From Bog-756 sp963831535 (GTDB taxonomy: Bacteria > Actinomycetota > Acidimicrobiia > Acidimicrobiales > RAAP-2): a DNA stretch of 64,000 bases. The stretch is taken from contig CAWHQP010000010.1 of NCBI GenBank assembly GCA_963831535.1, positions 372,001 to 436,000 of the forward strand, read 5' to 3'. Each line of letters starts with the position of its first letter. The stretch's first letter is position 1. Shown one piece after another: positions 28,601 to 39,800 of this stretch. The notes beneath the pieces were generated by a model, which was not told where the DNA came from, made no database searches, and saw only the letters and a program-made list of their open reading frames with translations. A program made the position numbers and the translations under genes.

Positions 28601-31600
28601 GGACTCAATTGACCCGAGGTCCAGGCGACCGCTTGGGTCGGCCCCCTCCAACGCCAACGTCTGCTCACGCCAGGCGTCCTCGTCGAGATACCCATACCGG
28701 CGCGCCTGGTCCACTGCAGTGGACAGCGGCTCGAGCATCGCTTCGATGCGAGTCACGGCCTCAGCCCGTCTCCTGGTGAGCTGAGTTCGGAGCGATGCCG
28801 CCAAAGTGCCATCCGACGACTCGACGATCTGGACGATCAGATCAGCGGCCAGATAGTCATCTACTGCACACCGGTACTCGAATCCCTCTTCCCAGGTGCG
28901 GAGTGCCGCCTCGAGGACCCCACCGGCTGTGACGGTGGACTGGACAACGGCGAGCGAGCCGGGTTCGATCCGCACTGACGTGGCTTTAAGCAGTTCTCCG
29001 TCCAGTGCCAAGTCCGGATCAACCTCGATCCCCGGCAACTCGGTGCCATCGAGCAGGGCGAAGGCGTCACTGAGCATGATCTGCACGGCGCCGGCGGCGC
29101 CGGCCAGAACGGGATCGTCAGAAGTGGCCTCGATACCATGAAGTCCGCTCATCAGCCGCTCTCGTTCCGCATGTACGACCCCGCGGAGGTCCTGAAGCGG
29201 GCCGTCCTGCCATTGACCTTCACGGGCCCGGTGGGCTGCGAGAGCGGTGGAGGCGTCAACCCATGCTGATCCGGCGGCCACCGCCTGGTCGATGCGATCG
29301 GCCAGCTTCCGTCGGGCGTGTCCCTCAATCGCTTTCGAGCCGTTTCCTCGGAGCCGGCGGTCGATACGGTCGATCTCAGCATCGACTTGTCGACTGTCCC
29401 GCAGTCGGACCACTTCCGAGGCGACGAGCTCACGAGCACCAGCATCATTGTTCTTCGCCGGGACCAACAGCTTGGTCACTAGGCCATCGGGCCCTGTCCA
29501 CTCCTGGAGGATTCGAGAACCTCTCTGGAATGACGACGAGCGCGGTGTATCGATCTCGACGGCTGCGGCATCTGATGCCTGGTTGACCCGCTGTTCGAGC
29601 ACGGCAACGCCCTGGGCAGCCGGTAACAGCTCCGCGGTCACGCTCAGCCCCCGCGACGCAGCCCGAGTCACGGCGGTGGCCACCTCACGCAGTCCGGGGA
29701 TCTCCCCGACCCGATCAGCCAGTTCGCTCACGACACCGGTCATCCCCCCGTGAGGGTGGAGCAGAGCGCTGCGGATGGCGGCAACCAACGCTAGGAGCTG
29801 AGCCGGCTGGTCACCGTCCAGCGCCGATCCTGAGAGAAGGCCCGCACGCTGTGCGAGTTCGGTTACACAACCACCAGTCGGAGAGCGCATGACATCGGCC
29901 AAGGCGGCCACCTGGAATGCAGTAACTCGGCTACTACGGGCTTCGGTCGTGCGGGCCAGCCAGGCAGCCAGCCCGAAACGACGCTGGATGAGGAGGGTCT
30001 CGAGCTCCCTCGCCACCTCCGTGGCTGCGACTCCTGCCGTCGCGCCCTCAAGCTCCCCATCCGTGCCCTCGAGCTCCGTTGTTGGGGTTAGCTCCCCATG
30101 CCCCTCTGGATGCTGAGCCTGGGCCGAAGGGTCAAAACCAGCTGGCTTCTCTACCGCAAGTGGATGAACGATAGCCCCAAGCACAGAATCCTCATCGACC
30201 GCCTCAGCCGCTCCTTCGGCGTGCTGGGTCTTGGTTTCTCCAGAGGGTGTGTCAGCAGCGCTGATCTCAACCTGTGGCTCCTCTGTGGTCGGATCCTCCG
30301 CGGTCCCGGCCTCCGCTTCGGGGTCCTCGACGAGTGCCGGCTCTTCACCGGTACCTATGGTCTCAGAGACTTCAGGGGCGTCCTCTTCAAGTTCGAAGGT
30401 GGAGGGTTGTTCCGCTCGGCCGGTGGCGGTCTGACCGCCTGTCTGCTCAGAGAACTCAATGCGAGCTCGAGTGGCCGCGACGACCACGGCAGCCCCTTCG
30501 GCTCCGAGTTCACCGCGAAGGTCTGCATCGAGGGACAGGATCAACTCGTCCTGTTCGTCGGCGACCGCATCCACCAGTCTTACGATCTTCGCCAGCAGGT
30601 CGGCGCGGGAGCGGTGGGCGTCGTCCCACGACGGGAGGTCCAGTAGTGCGGCCGCCTGTTTGGCCAGGGTTCCGAGTGGTGCAGCGGCCACACCCTCGGT
30701 ACGAGCTCCGGAGAGCCGACTGAGTTCGCCGCGCAAGGCACGATCACCGGCGAGTACCAAGAGGGCCTCCTGCAGTCGGGGCAGGCTCGGAAGGGGTGGC
30801 GCCGCTAGTCCGAGCGAGGCCGCTGCCAGCGCAAGGGACTCCTCGACGGCCTCTAGTGCGACCAACGCCTCGGATGGTGGGGCGAGACCCGCCTCCAGCG
30901 CCGTGGTGACCTCCCTCGAGGCATGCAGTGCAGCGGTGACCGCTGCACTGGCTCGCTCAACAAGACCCCCCGCCCCATCAACCCCGACGTGTGAGCTCTC
31001 CTCCTGATCCTCTTCATCCAGTGGTGGGGATTGCAGGCCGATACCGGGCGTCTTTCCGGGCAACTCGGCGATGGCCGCTTCGGCCCGGGCACAGGAGTCG
31101 GCGACCTGCTCGGCGATCGGCTGCCAGGTGCCAAGGGTGAGGCGCTCATCACTCATAAGGGCACCGAGCAACACCGGAGCGAACCGCGATCTGTCGTTCC
31201 ACCATCGGGCGAAGCACAGCCTTACCATGCCTTGTGGCGTGCCCTTCAACAGTTCGCCGACCAAGCTGCGCTGGTCGAAGTCCTCCTTTTGGTAGGCCGC
31301 TAGCACCTCCTGGTAGATGGGGAAAGTCAGGTGGCGGGCGGCGTGGGCCTTCTCCTCGATCTTCGCCCGTTGCAGACGGCTCACCACCTGCCTGGCGTAG
31401 AGGTCAGTCGGCTTGGTCATCGCCGGCAGCCCGAGGGACTGCATCATCCGGTGGCGCACTGAGGCGCTCAGGTGGGTTACACCCCACCGCATGTCAGTGT
31501 GGTTGAGCGCAGCTACCGCTGCGTCCACCAAATCGCCGGCGGGCTCCACCTCAGCGGCGAGTTGGGCGCGCAGCTCACATGCCAGGCAGACCTCTCCCTC

Positions 31601-31630
31601 GAGATGCGATCCGTGCGATGAGGTCATCAT
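25694..31630 (-). CDS. 1978-aa STAND/AAA-type ATPase protein
   Basis: The last and largest product of the five-gene operon. Order seen: N-terminal CLAC motif (residues 15-18) and helical domain; a Ser/Glu/Thr-rich acidic linker around 400-500; long helical repeats to about 1150; a mixed alpha/beta segment about 1170-1290; then an NTPase with Walker A GGRQLGKSALL (about 1325) and Walker B LLLLDECDDF (about 1417), followed by a winged-helix-like stretch and a C-terminal alpha/beta part. The phrase FYGRSTE before the P-loop is typical of STAND-type sensors. Its start overlaps the upstream stop. It probably senses or powers the complex with the helicase fusion; function is unknown. Confidence 0.8.
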   Translation of the reverse strand: MMTSSHGSHLEGEVCLACELRAQLAAEVEPAGDLVDAAVAALNHTDMRWGVTHLSASVRHRMMQSLGLPAMTKPTDLYARQVVSRLQRAKIEEKAHAARHLTFPIYQEVLAAYQKEDFDQRSLVGELLKGTPQGMVRLCFARWWNDRSRFAPVLLGALMSDERLTLGTWQPIAEQVADSCARAEAAIAELPGKTPGIGLQSPPLDEEDQEESSHVGVDGAGGLVERASAAVTAALHASREVTTALEAGLAPPSEALVALEAVEESLALAAASLGLAAPPLPSLPRLQEALLVLAGDRALRGELSRLSGARTEGVAAAPLGTLAKQAAALLDLPSWDDAHRSRADLLAKIVRLVDAVADEQDELILSLDADLRGELGAEGAAVVVAATRARIEFSEQTGGQTATGRAEQPSTFELEEDAPEVSETIGTGEEPALVEDPEAEAGTAEDPTTEEPQVEISAADTPSGETKTQHAEGAAEAVDEDSVLGAIVHPLAVEKPAGFDPSAQAQHPEGHGELTPTTELEGTDGELEGATAGVAATEVARELETLLIQRRFGLAAWLARTTEARSSRVTAFQVAALADVMRSPTGGCVTELAQRAGLLSGSALDGDQPAQLLALVAAIRSALLHPHGGMTGVVSELADRVGEIPGLREVATAVTRAASRGLSVTAELLPAAQGVAVLEQRVNQASDAAAVEIDTPRSSSFQRGSRILQEWTGPDGLVTKLLVPAKNNDAGARELVASEVVRLRDSRQVDAEIDRIDRRLRGNGSKAIEGHARRKLADRIDQAVAAGSAWVDASTALAAHRAREGQWQDGPLQDLRGVVHAERERLMSGLHGIEATSDDPVLAGAAGAVQIMLSDAFALLDGTELPGIEVDPDLALDGELLKATSVRIEPGSLAVVQSTVTAGGVLEAALRTWEEGFEYRCAVDDYLAADLIVQIVESSDGTLAASLRTQLTRRRAEAVTRIEAMLEPLSTAVDQARRYGYLDEDAWREQTLALEGADPSGRLDLGSIESDLERVRRRLDIHRAAEIASFQAEFADKRSTEPTVDQRAEAILRIVDQGDLATARDMMARAESGDEVAAGSAGGEHIAAFFPAVPDSIPRGITEAEIAQAQAGSTAGTVDFSDLSPGEREVAVRGLLSWHDAATQTRQPSWLGLLAPALRMLGIEADTERAPMLAGGPDRRWVDLVGVRRNGKALVPALGSASGSELRLLLCWGSPEIATVLGWVSQDTSEKPVLVIYFATMSASRRLALGKALRERQGRAVALVDDAAFLYLAAHGAQRFDSTMLVTLPFAAVNPYEPFAAGTVPAEMFYGRSTERSSVMDQRGTSLIYGGRQLGKSALLHAAERRFNETPGYRAIYVDLGKAAIGATKRPEALWDLLADSLVSQQVAERRPQRRESQAAVEDMIRTWLDADPARRMLLLLDECDDFFDADAEARFVNTLHLRDLMDSSGRRMKAVFAGLHQVQRFAAIPNQPLAHLGQPQVIGPLAAQPAFDLLHDPLEALGFTLGDDLASRLMANANYQPLALQLYGRALANLLLSAPMPKELPVAVTGADIDAVIEDKGLADEIQQRFVLTLRLDPRYRVIAYAVAYRAHESGQDRPLSLQDLRDECQTWWTAAFANLRSDEFRGLVEEMAGLGVLAAVPGGWRLRSPNVRRMLGSVAEVEEALYEAEHQPPPAGFAAAEERRVLDPATGTRSPLSEGQLADLLAVGHTRVHVVLGSDACGVGEVSEALEAGAAGGRGQLIPAKSRGSYLSLLKGGKSGEHRVILSVFDAKDEACQAALDAALATEPPPKVTRSVVLVVPSANLGWWPSVLARAGDDVAVVELRRHTNRSLWVWAVEVPSAFQDELSRSSLLKLTGGWPILVERAGQQAAAGFAQQEIIPELEEWLASSEGSNEFIESIGLLNDQSLQVLWEAAVDLVEEPVDLVDLASLVPEDQPDPDAAVAALLALNVLDVDETGRVRPEPVAAAAWRRSQQA

Positions 31631-33867
31631 CAGTTCCCCTTGTGGTCAGCGTCGAAATCAGTGGCGTCCGTAGCGCCAGCCCCCGCCCGCGGGCTCCTGC
31701 GGTCGTTATGCAGTAGTGCTGCCTGATGTCCCCGCGTGTGTGGGATGACAAACGTCTTGCCCTGGGGAAGCTCTGAGGGAAGCCACGGCGGGCAACCCGC
31801 ATCGTGCCAGGCTCGAAGGTATGCCCGACGGCGCTCGTCGGACGCCCGCTCTGAGACGGTGAGCCTGCGGAGAAACAAGCCGACCTCGTAGGGCTGTCGG
31901 ACGAACCGGGAGGTGGCCATGGCTCCGTACTCTTCGAGCAAACCACGGTCTCCTACCTGCGCAGTACGCCCGACCGATGGAACCCAAAGGTAGGTGCCGT
32001 TCTCGCACTGAAGGAGTCCCTCGCTGCACAGATTGTCAAGCACCAGTTGCACCGCCCATACCGCAGGCGCGGATGCTTCGGGTCCATACACGGCCAGTAC
32101 TACTCGCGACAGGCCGGCCCGACGCCGTCCGTCCGGAAGCTCCTCACCTCGTCGTTTGAGCGCACCCAGCACCAGATCTCGGAGGGTCTGACCCCGGGGG
32201 GTGGCGGGTGGAAGGGGGGCGCCGACTCCTCGTGCGAACACGGACTCGTCACAGTCATAGTCGTAGTGGAACTCCCCGACGACGAACGGCGCCTCCCGCC
32301 GCCGGAGGAAGACGTCAATGACCCCCGCGCCTCGTGTCCAGGTGATCGTCACCTTGGATCCCACGACGAAAGGCCAGTTCCAGGAAGTTCCCTCGAGGCG
32401 GAAAGGGAGATCGATGCCATTCGGCAGGGTGCCGAACTGAGTACGATCCTGGCTCTCCAGCTCATAGCCCTCGACTGCCAAACGGACGACCACCGTGGCA
32501 TCCCCGCTCTCGAGGACGACCTGCTCCAGGCCCTCGTGCAACGGCGCGGGCAGGCGCAGCCGGGAGTTGGTGATGTCAGTGGAGTTCAGCACCAGCGTCG
32601 CACCGAGCTCACTTGCTGACAGCACGAGGCTTTCGGGCTCCGGGTCGAGCCGGGATGCCTCGCCCTCGTCGACGGGGACATGGCCAGCTATTTCAGCAAA
32701 ACCGAGTCCGAGCGGGACGTCCGGTGCGATGGAGCAGATGGGGTCCCAGCCGTTGCTGAGCACTTGGGTGCGCCAGATCCCGCCCGCCTGCCACGCATCA
32801 TCCAGGCGGAGGTGAACCGGGGTGGATCCGGTGTCGAGTACCCCACTCGGAGCATCAGATGCGAGTTCATCGACGATGAAGCGGGAAAGATGACAGATCG
32901 CGGTTGCCCACCCTGGCCCGTGCAGCTCGGCGTCATCACCCAGGTCGTGGGCGAGGCGGGGGCCGAGCGCCACATAGGCAGTCTGCGCGTCTCGAGGAAC
33001 GCGGGTGAGACTCCGCTTCATGACCTCGAGGTCAGGACCACAGAGCGGCTCATCAGTGACCTCCAGGCGCCGCTCGTAAGCGTGGGCGTCGAAGGCAAAG
33101 TCTCGCCACATCACACACTCCGGAGTGGTCGCCATAACCTCACGGATAGTTGCCAGGCTGGAGACCAGTGCCGATAGCAACAGGGTGTCGTCCTGAAGGA
33201 CCTGTTCGGTCAGCCCTGCCCCGAATCGGCCGGAGACGAGATCCTCGCGGAAGTGGTGGAGCATCCAGCGTGCGAAGTAGGTGGCATCATCAATCTCGGC
33301 ATCGAGGGGTTCGTAGACGGCGTCGACGATCAGGTGGTGGCGGCGATCGATCACGTTGCCTCGCTGGCGCTGGCGCTCGAGGCTCTGCTCGGCGGCTGGC
33401 TCGAGGACATCGAAGTCAGCGATGAGCGCCTCGCGCACCACCGCTACCTGGTGCCCATCGGACTCAGAGGGAGCTACCTGGGCGCCCGAGAGTGCGGACT
33501 CAACCCAGTCAGGGGCGAGGTCGGCGTGGCGGCCCTCCTTGTAGACGATCTCCCCCCAGAACTCGTCGCGCCCGGCAGGGACCCGAATGAAGGCGCCAAT
33601 GGGGAGTGCCTCGATCCGGGATGCGGTGGTGACGCTGACCAGTTGGTCCAGGGGACCCTCGAGGTAGCGGCCCGTGGCGATGTCGAATCCCCAGTAGAGG
33701 GCGTTCCAGGCGACCACCGGATGGATTGGGTAGCCACGTTGGGCAACCAGTGCGGCAAAGTAGCCTTGAAGCTCGCCGACCTGCGTTGGGTCGAGCGATG
33801 CAGCACCCGAGACCAGCTCCGGGAAGAAGAGAGCTCCCCTGCTGTCGGTCTCGATGACTGTGGTCAT
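31630..33867 (-). CDS. 745-aa protein of unknown function
   Basis: I recognise no family. It is soluble, acidic, with alternating strands and helices. Around residues 600-665 the segment GLSRVVLAVYGPEASAPA followed by QLVLDNLCSEGLLQ and TYLWVP has the shape of a winged helix-turn-helix. It is flanked by 4-bp or shorter overlaps on both sides (ATGA at 33864-33867 and overlap at 31630), so its dose is tied to the helicase fusion and the giant ATPase. It may be the adaptor between them (inference). Confidence 0.75.
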   Translation of the reverse strand: MTTVIETDSRGALFFPELVSGAASLDPTQVGELQGYFAALVAQRGYPIHPVVAWNALYWGFDIATGRYLEGPLDQLVSVTTASRIEALPIGAFIRVPAGRDEFWGEIVYKEGRHADLAPDWVESALSGAQVAPSESDGHQVAVVREALIADFDVLEPAAEQSLERQRQRGNVIDRRHHLIVDAVYEPLDAEIDDATYFARWMLHHFREDLVSGRFGAGLTEQVLQDDTLLLSALVSSLATIREVMATTPECVMWRDFAFDAHAYERRLEVTDEPLCGPDLEVMKRSLTRVPRDAQTAYVALGPRLAHDLGDDAELHGPGWATAICHLSRFIVDELASDAPSGVLDTGSTPVHLRLDDAWQAGGIWRTQVLSNGWDPICSIAPDVPLGLGFAEIAGHVPVDEGEASRLDPEPESLVLSASELGATLVLNSTDITNSRLRLPAPLHEGLEQVVLESGDATVVVRLAVEGYELESQDRTQFGTLPNGIDLPFRLEGTSWNWPFVVGSKVTITWTRGAGVIDVFLRRREAPFVVGEFHYDYDCDESVFARGVGAPLPPATPRGQTLRDLVLGALKRRGEELPDGRRRAGLSRVVLAVYGPEASAPAVWAVQLVLDNLCSEGLLQCENGTYLWVPSVGRTAQVGDRGLLEEYGAMATSRFVRQPYEVGLFLRRLTVSERASDERRRAYLRAWHDAGCPPWLPSELPQGKTFVIPHTRGHQAALLHNDRRSPRAGAGATDATDFDADHKGN

Positions 33868-36800
33868 GGGGCACCTACGGCAGCGGCCGCTGCGACCTGG
33901 CGGGCCTCACGCTGGGCGTCGGCGTCGATGTGGGACTGAAGCCGCCAGCGTTCCGCGGCAGGTGCCGCCACACCGCTCGTTTCGAGCCGGGCTAGGGACC
34001 CCTCCACCTCGCTCATGGCCACGCCCGGGGCCGACCCCCGGTGTCGGGAATAGAGGAGATTCGGCCAGAGTGGTCGCCTTCGGTGGCGTTTGCTGTCGTA
34101 GATGCTGTCTCCTCCTCGCAGAACAAGGTGGATCAACCCCGCGGTCAGCCCTTGACGGTTGTCCCAAAGGAGAGACTCCACGTGGCCGTCGAGATTGCGC
34201 TCGAAGGCGGGGCGTCCTGCAGCGGTAGAAGACACCGGACGGGGTCGTCGTTCCCGAAACGCACGCAGCACGGGGGGAATCGACTCGCCAGCGGCGGCAA
34301 CCTCGGGGAGGCCCCAACACGAGGAGCATCGACAGACCCCGTGCTGGCAGGTGTCGGGCGGGAGCTCTTCGGCATGGAAGTACTCCGCGATCCCGACATT
34401 GGCGCAGTCAGTGGACTCGTACCAACGCCGCAGCGCCTCGAGCTCGATCCTGGCCCGCCGGACTCGCCCGCTGATCTGCTCGGCGAACCCCGGCGGAACG
34501 CAACGGCTCCGTCCGTCCGGGGCGGGGTGAAGACACAGGCCGGTGCGCATGCCCTGGGAAGGGGCCTGGGAGATGTCGAGATAGCCCAGGGCATGCTGGT
34601 CGACGAGGAGGGCCCATGTGGCGCCGACCTCAGGGGCAATGTCGGCGTAGCCGGACACCCTTTCGATGAGGAGCGTATGGAGCTCGGTCAGCTCGGCTCT
34701 CCGCAGTCGGTGGGCACCGAGAGCGAGGAGGACATCGTTGATTGCAGCCATCTGGGGATCGGTGGGAAGAATCTCGCCGGGAAGGACTTTCACCCGCTCG
34801 GGAAAGTCCCCGAGGTCCTCGACGGCGCCGATAGCTGCCAGGGTGGCGATGCCCCGAACCACCGCAACCTGGTACTCCTCAGTTGTCCGGGCCGAGCGGG
34901 ATTCCGCCTCGCTCAACCGGCCCGCGTCAAAGTCGGCCGCAATGTGGGATTGGGCCAGATCCTGCGGATCAATGGTGACGAACTCGTCCCGGTCCGGGTA
35001 GGTCCCGACCTCCAGGATCGAGGCTGCGATCCGGAGGAAGAGCGCTTCAGGCAGTTCTTGGGAGGTCATCCATCGCACCAGATTGAATCCCTGTCTGGAT
35101 CCGAGGGCCAAACCGACGTTGGACGGACCTGCAGGATCCACACGTTCCAGCCCCGAGCAGTCCCGTCCAGCACGACCGAGCTGCTGGTAGAGCGCGGCAA
35201 GATCCGTAGGCGGCGACACCACAAATACGCACCGGATGTCGGGGCGGTCGATGCCAAGCCCGAACGCCGAGGTAGCGATGATGATCATGGGTACGAAGTC
35301 CTCGTCCTCGCGCCGCGGGGCATCAATAAAATCGGACACCACGGCGGCCTTTTCGGCCTCCGGCAGCCTCCCGTGGTAACGGCGCACCCGATTGGCCTCC
35401 TCGGGTCCCAGAGCATCGCGGAGCTGCGCCCACATCGCATCGACCTCCCTGACAGTCAGGCAGTACAGGATGGCGTGGTCGTGGACAGACGCCACCACCG
35501 CCTCTACGAGCCCAGCGATGGTGACCGGCCCGCCTTCCCCGCGTCCGAGGGTGCGTCGGTAGAGGGCGAGCTCGGGGCGCATCGGATTGGCGAAGACGTA
35601 GCGGACACCGGGTTCTTCCCCTTCGGGCTCGGCTGGGAGACCGAGCAGCCCGGTCCGAAGACCCTCGCGCACGCTCTGGTTTGCCGTCGCAGTGAGCGCG
35701 GTGATGGCAAGGGTCGGGAAATCGGTCCGCAGCGTGGTGAGGAAGCGCTCGGCTCGCCGGAAGGACGGCCGAAAGGCGTCGCCCCACTGGACGGCGGTGT
35801 GGGCTTCATCGACGGCTACCCGGCGGACAATGCCGGCAGCAACGCCCTTGCGGAGAAGATCCTGGAACTGGCGGGTGCACAGGCGTTCGGGTGAAAGATA
35901 GACGATCCGAATGCCGTGGCTATCCCGCCCGCTGAGGGCGTCGGCAATTTCCGCCTTCCCGAGCCGCGAGTTGGATTCGGCCAACGGAGCGACCAACGCT
36001 CGGACCGCGCCGCCGATTGATCGGTTCAGATCCATCGCCTGGTTTTGCATCAAGGAGACGAGGGGGCTAACCACCACCGTTACCCCGGGCAGCACCAGTG
36101 CTGGCAGCTGGAAGGCAAACGACTTCCCGTACCCGGTCGGCAGGACGGCGAGAACGTCGAGTCCGTCCGCCACCCCTTCGATTGCCTGGACCTGCCGGTC
36201 ACGCAGGGGCAATAGATCGCTCCGTCCGTTGAGTAGCCCACCGATCTGGCTGCAGCGTGCCACCACCTCGGCACGGAACGCCTCCTCGCCTCGGGCCCGG
36301 AGTTCCCGCTCCTCCTCGGGGCTCATTGCCAGCGCCAAGATGGCTCGGGTCTCTGGAAGGAGCGTCTGCTCAGCCAGGGCTTCTGGAGTCCCAAGCGCCA
36401 CGGCACGGTCCGCTGGGATGATGCCGGACTCACCGAGAAAGCTCCACATCCGTTGCCACCCCTCGGCCATGGTGACGACGTTCCCGCCCCCAGGCTCGCC
36501 CGTTTCTGGATCATCGACCAGCAGACCTGGATCGAGCGAACCGAGAAAGACCCGCCGGTACGACTGGCGGAGCCGAGTGGCTCCGGCCAGCTTGCGGTCG
36601 GAGATGACCACAATGCCGCGGTGCTCTGAGGTTCGAATGAGCCTCCCGACGGCCTGGCGTAGGGCGATTGCCGCGAGGGGCAGGTAGTAGTCCTCGGATG
36701 CGGCTTGATCCGGATCCTCAGCACCGGCGGCCTCAGCAAGTTCAGCGGCGAGAGCACGACGTGCAGCGATGACCGGGTCGGCGAAGGGGGCGAAGGGCAG

Positions 36801-39800
36801 CTTGTTGATCCACACCACCGAAAGACGCTCGGGATCGTTCACGTCGACGCCCTGCCACAGTCCACGGGTTCCTACAACAACGCCGCCCACCTGCTTGAAG
36901 TTATCTACGGCGCGGCCGTTTCCCAACAACGTGGCGGTGTGGACCGGTGCCCCGTGCGAAGCCTCGGCCAAGAGCCGCTCGAGTTCCATGCTGATCTCGG
37001 AGGTGGCTGCCTTCGACGTGGTCAGGACCATCGCCCCCTTGGACCAGGGGGCATCCCAGGTATCCCCTGGTCGGGTAACGGCCTCCCGTGCGTAGCCGGC
37101 CAGCTGCCAGGCGACGCTGCGCACGGCCTGATCATGCTGCTCAGACCAGGATGGGAAGTCCTCGAAGCACACCAGCCGGGCTTGACTCGCAGCGTCGAAC
37201 GGCGAATCGAGCGCAAGTTGTGGCGTGGTAATCGGATCGAGGCCGAGCCTGCTGCAGATGTAGCCCCACCTTCCGGCCACGGTGAGCGTGGCCGAGATGA
37301 AGTAGGTCCTCGGGACAAGATCGAGGAACCGGCGCCAAATGGGCTCGGAGGGGAGTGCGATGGGAGAGGATGCCAGTCGGAACCGGTACCGACGGTTCCC
37401 ACCTGATAGATCCGATCGGCCGACCTCCTCGGCCCACACCACCCGATTGGAAGCAGGTAGTGGCACCGGCCGAGGGGGTCCCCCAAGCTCAGCGGGATCC
37501 TCTTCCGCATCACGGCCATCGGCTTCCTCGACCAGGTGGAGGCTGGCGGGATCGGCCAGGCCGGTGTCGCCCAGCTCCCCAAGGTCACCAAGCGGTGCTT
37601 CGCCGGCGGCTTCTGGTTGCGCCGATTCGGCCGTTTGTCCTGCCGGGCCTGCCTGGACCGGCGCCGTCACTCCAGGTCTCGGCCGACCGGGAGGAGGTCC
37701 GAGGATGGCCTCGGCGTCGGCGATCAGGATCGAGACCGCATCCTCAGAACCAGTCACCTTGCTGAAGACTCCCCAGAATCGCTCGGTATCAAAACGGTTT
37801 AATCCCGCGAAGCTCGGGCTCGTCGAGTAGGCCCCCAGTTGGCGCCGCAGCGCTCCTAGGTGGCCGTGAAGCTCCCGGAGGATGCCGACGAGAGCGACTG
37901 CATGGCGTTGCCCGAGGGCCCCGCCTCTCGGGCTCGCCAGCGCTGCCCTTCGGGTGCCCACCTCACCAGAGGTGTCATCGAAGAAGAGCATCGCGGCGTT
38001 TGGTAGCCGCTCCGTGTCCAGAAACTGCTCAAAGTCTCCGTTGACTCGAGCGATCTCTGCGAGGAGAGGATCGCCTGGTGCAGAGCGCAACCATCTCTCG
38101 ACGTCCTGGCTGAGCTGCTCGATGGCGCCGTATTCCACAACGGCGGTGATGGCCGAGGTGGCTGCGTCCTCCAGCATGTGGGCTTCATCGATGAGCAGGA
38201 GGGTTTCGTCACTCGCCGGGGCGAGATCCTCGAGGTTTGCGAGAAGGAGCGCGTGGTTGGCCACGATCAAGCGATGGTTGCCAATGGCTTCGGACACCGA
38301 GTCGGTGTGCTCGGAGAGTGGCCCGGCACCGCCGCCGTACTCGCCGGATGTGCCTTGGGACAGGCTGGCGAGGTAGAGGTGCAGCCGACGAGCACAGTAC
38401 TCATCGAAGAACGCCGGGATGTCGGGTGCATCCACACTGCGACCCTCCCAGTCCTCAGCCAGTGAAGCCGGCGCAGCCAGCCGGAGGGCGAGGAACACGA
38501 TCAGTTCGCGGTAAGCGACATCCCGGGTAAAGGGCACCCGCTGTGGTCGGCGCCGGTCCGATGTAGTGGTGCAGTCGGCCAAGGCCGTGACCAGCGCCCG
38601 GAGCGACAGGCGGTTGGCCTTGCCCTTAACCATGTCAGCCAGAGCAGCTAGTCCGGGCAGCTGTCCGGCCAGCGCTTGGATGTCCTCGGCCAGCTGGGCC
38701 TGAAGTTGTTTGGTGAAGGTGGCCAGGATCACCTTGCGCTCAGGACCCCCTGCGAGCCAGTCGAGTGCCGTGGCCAGCATGGCGTAGCTCTTGCCGGTCC
38801 CGGTCGGGGCTTCCAGTAGGCCAGGGGTGCCGCTCTCGACCCAGGACTGCATTGCGTCAGCCATCGCCATCTGGGCCGGTCGAGGCTCCCCTCTTCGCCC
38901 AGCTGCGCACGCAAGTTCGAACGGGGAGACCGCCCCGGTTGGGCCGAACAGAGATCCGGGGATCACCAGCGGCACCGGTGTTGGCGAAGGCGTTGCTGCT
39001 GTCCGCCGAGGTGCCTTGTCATCGAGCTCCGCATCCAAGAGAGCAGCGACCTCGGTGTCGTTCCAGGCGGCCGGCGTCGGATCGAGGGCGGCGAGGTCGA
39101 AGAGCAGATCCCAGGCATCGGAATCGACGGTCGCTGACCGCAGGAGCTCCTGAAGCCCGGCCGAACGGCGCGATAGCTGCCGGGCCCCGACTGCCAGCAG
39201 TCTGGAGAGAAGGATCGAGTCGTCCAACGCGTCGTGCCACTGGAGGCGCATGGACTTGGCCCCCACCCGGTCGGCCAGGTCCTTCAGTCGGTGCCGTCGG
39301 GGAGGAGTCGGCCAGAGCGCCAGGGCGAGGTAGTACCCGTCGACATAGCGGATGCGTTCCAAACTGGGTAGCTCGGCGCGTCGGAGGGCCTCATCGAGCA
39401 CGGGAAAGTCCACGCCAGTCCCGTTGTAGGCCACCAGAATGTCGGCCTCGCCCACAAAGCCCCTGAAATCCTCCAACACCTCGCCGATGGGTCGGCGACC
39501 CTCTTCCCACCGTTCGCGGGCGACGGGCGACCGAATGTCCCAGCCGTCGCCTGGCAGGTCGATAAATGCATCGAACGTGCGGCACTCGTGGCACCACACC
39601 TTGTCCCGCCCGAACCGGACTGCGCCCAGCTGGAACATGCGTGCTTCGCGATAGTCGGGGGGTTCGGTCGTTGACCGGACGACCGACTCGATGTCGAACG
39701 CCACAACCCGCAGAGCATCTTGCCGTGCAGATCGTGGCTCAATGGATGAAGTACCAGCAACAACAGTCAGCCGGTCGCCGCTGAACTCGAGGCGGCCCCG

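Noticed and set aside
34041..35894. A 617-aa open frame on the plus strand
   Set aside because: Antisense to the RecQ part of the fusion, low-complexity composition and no recognisable domain.
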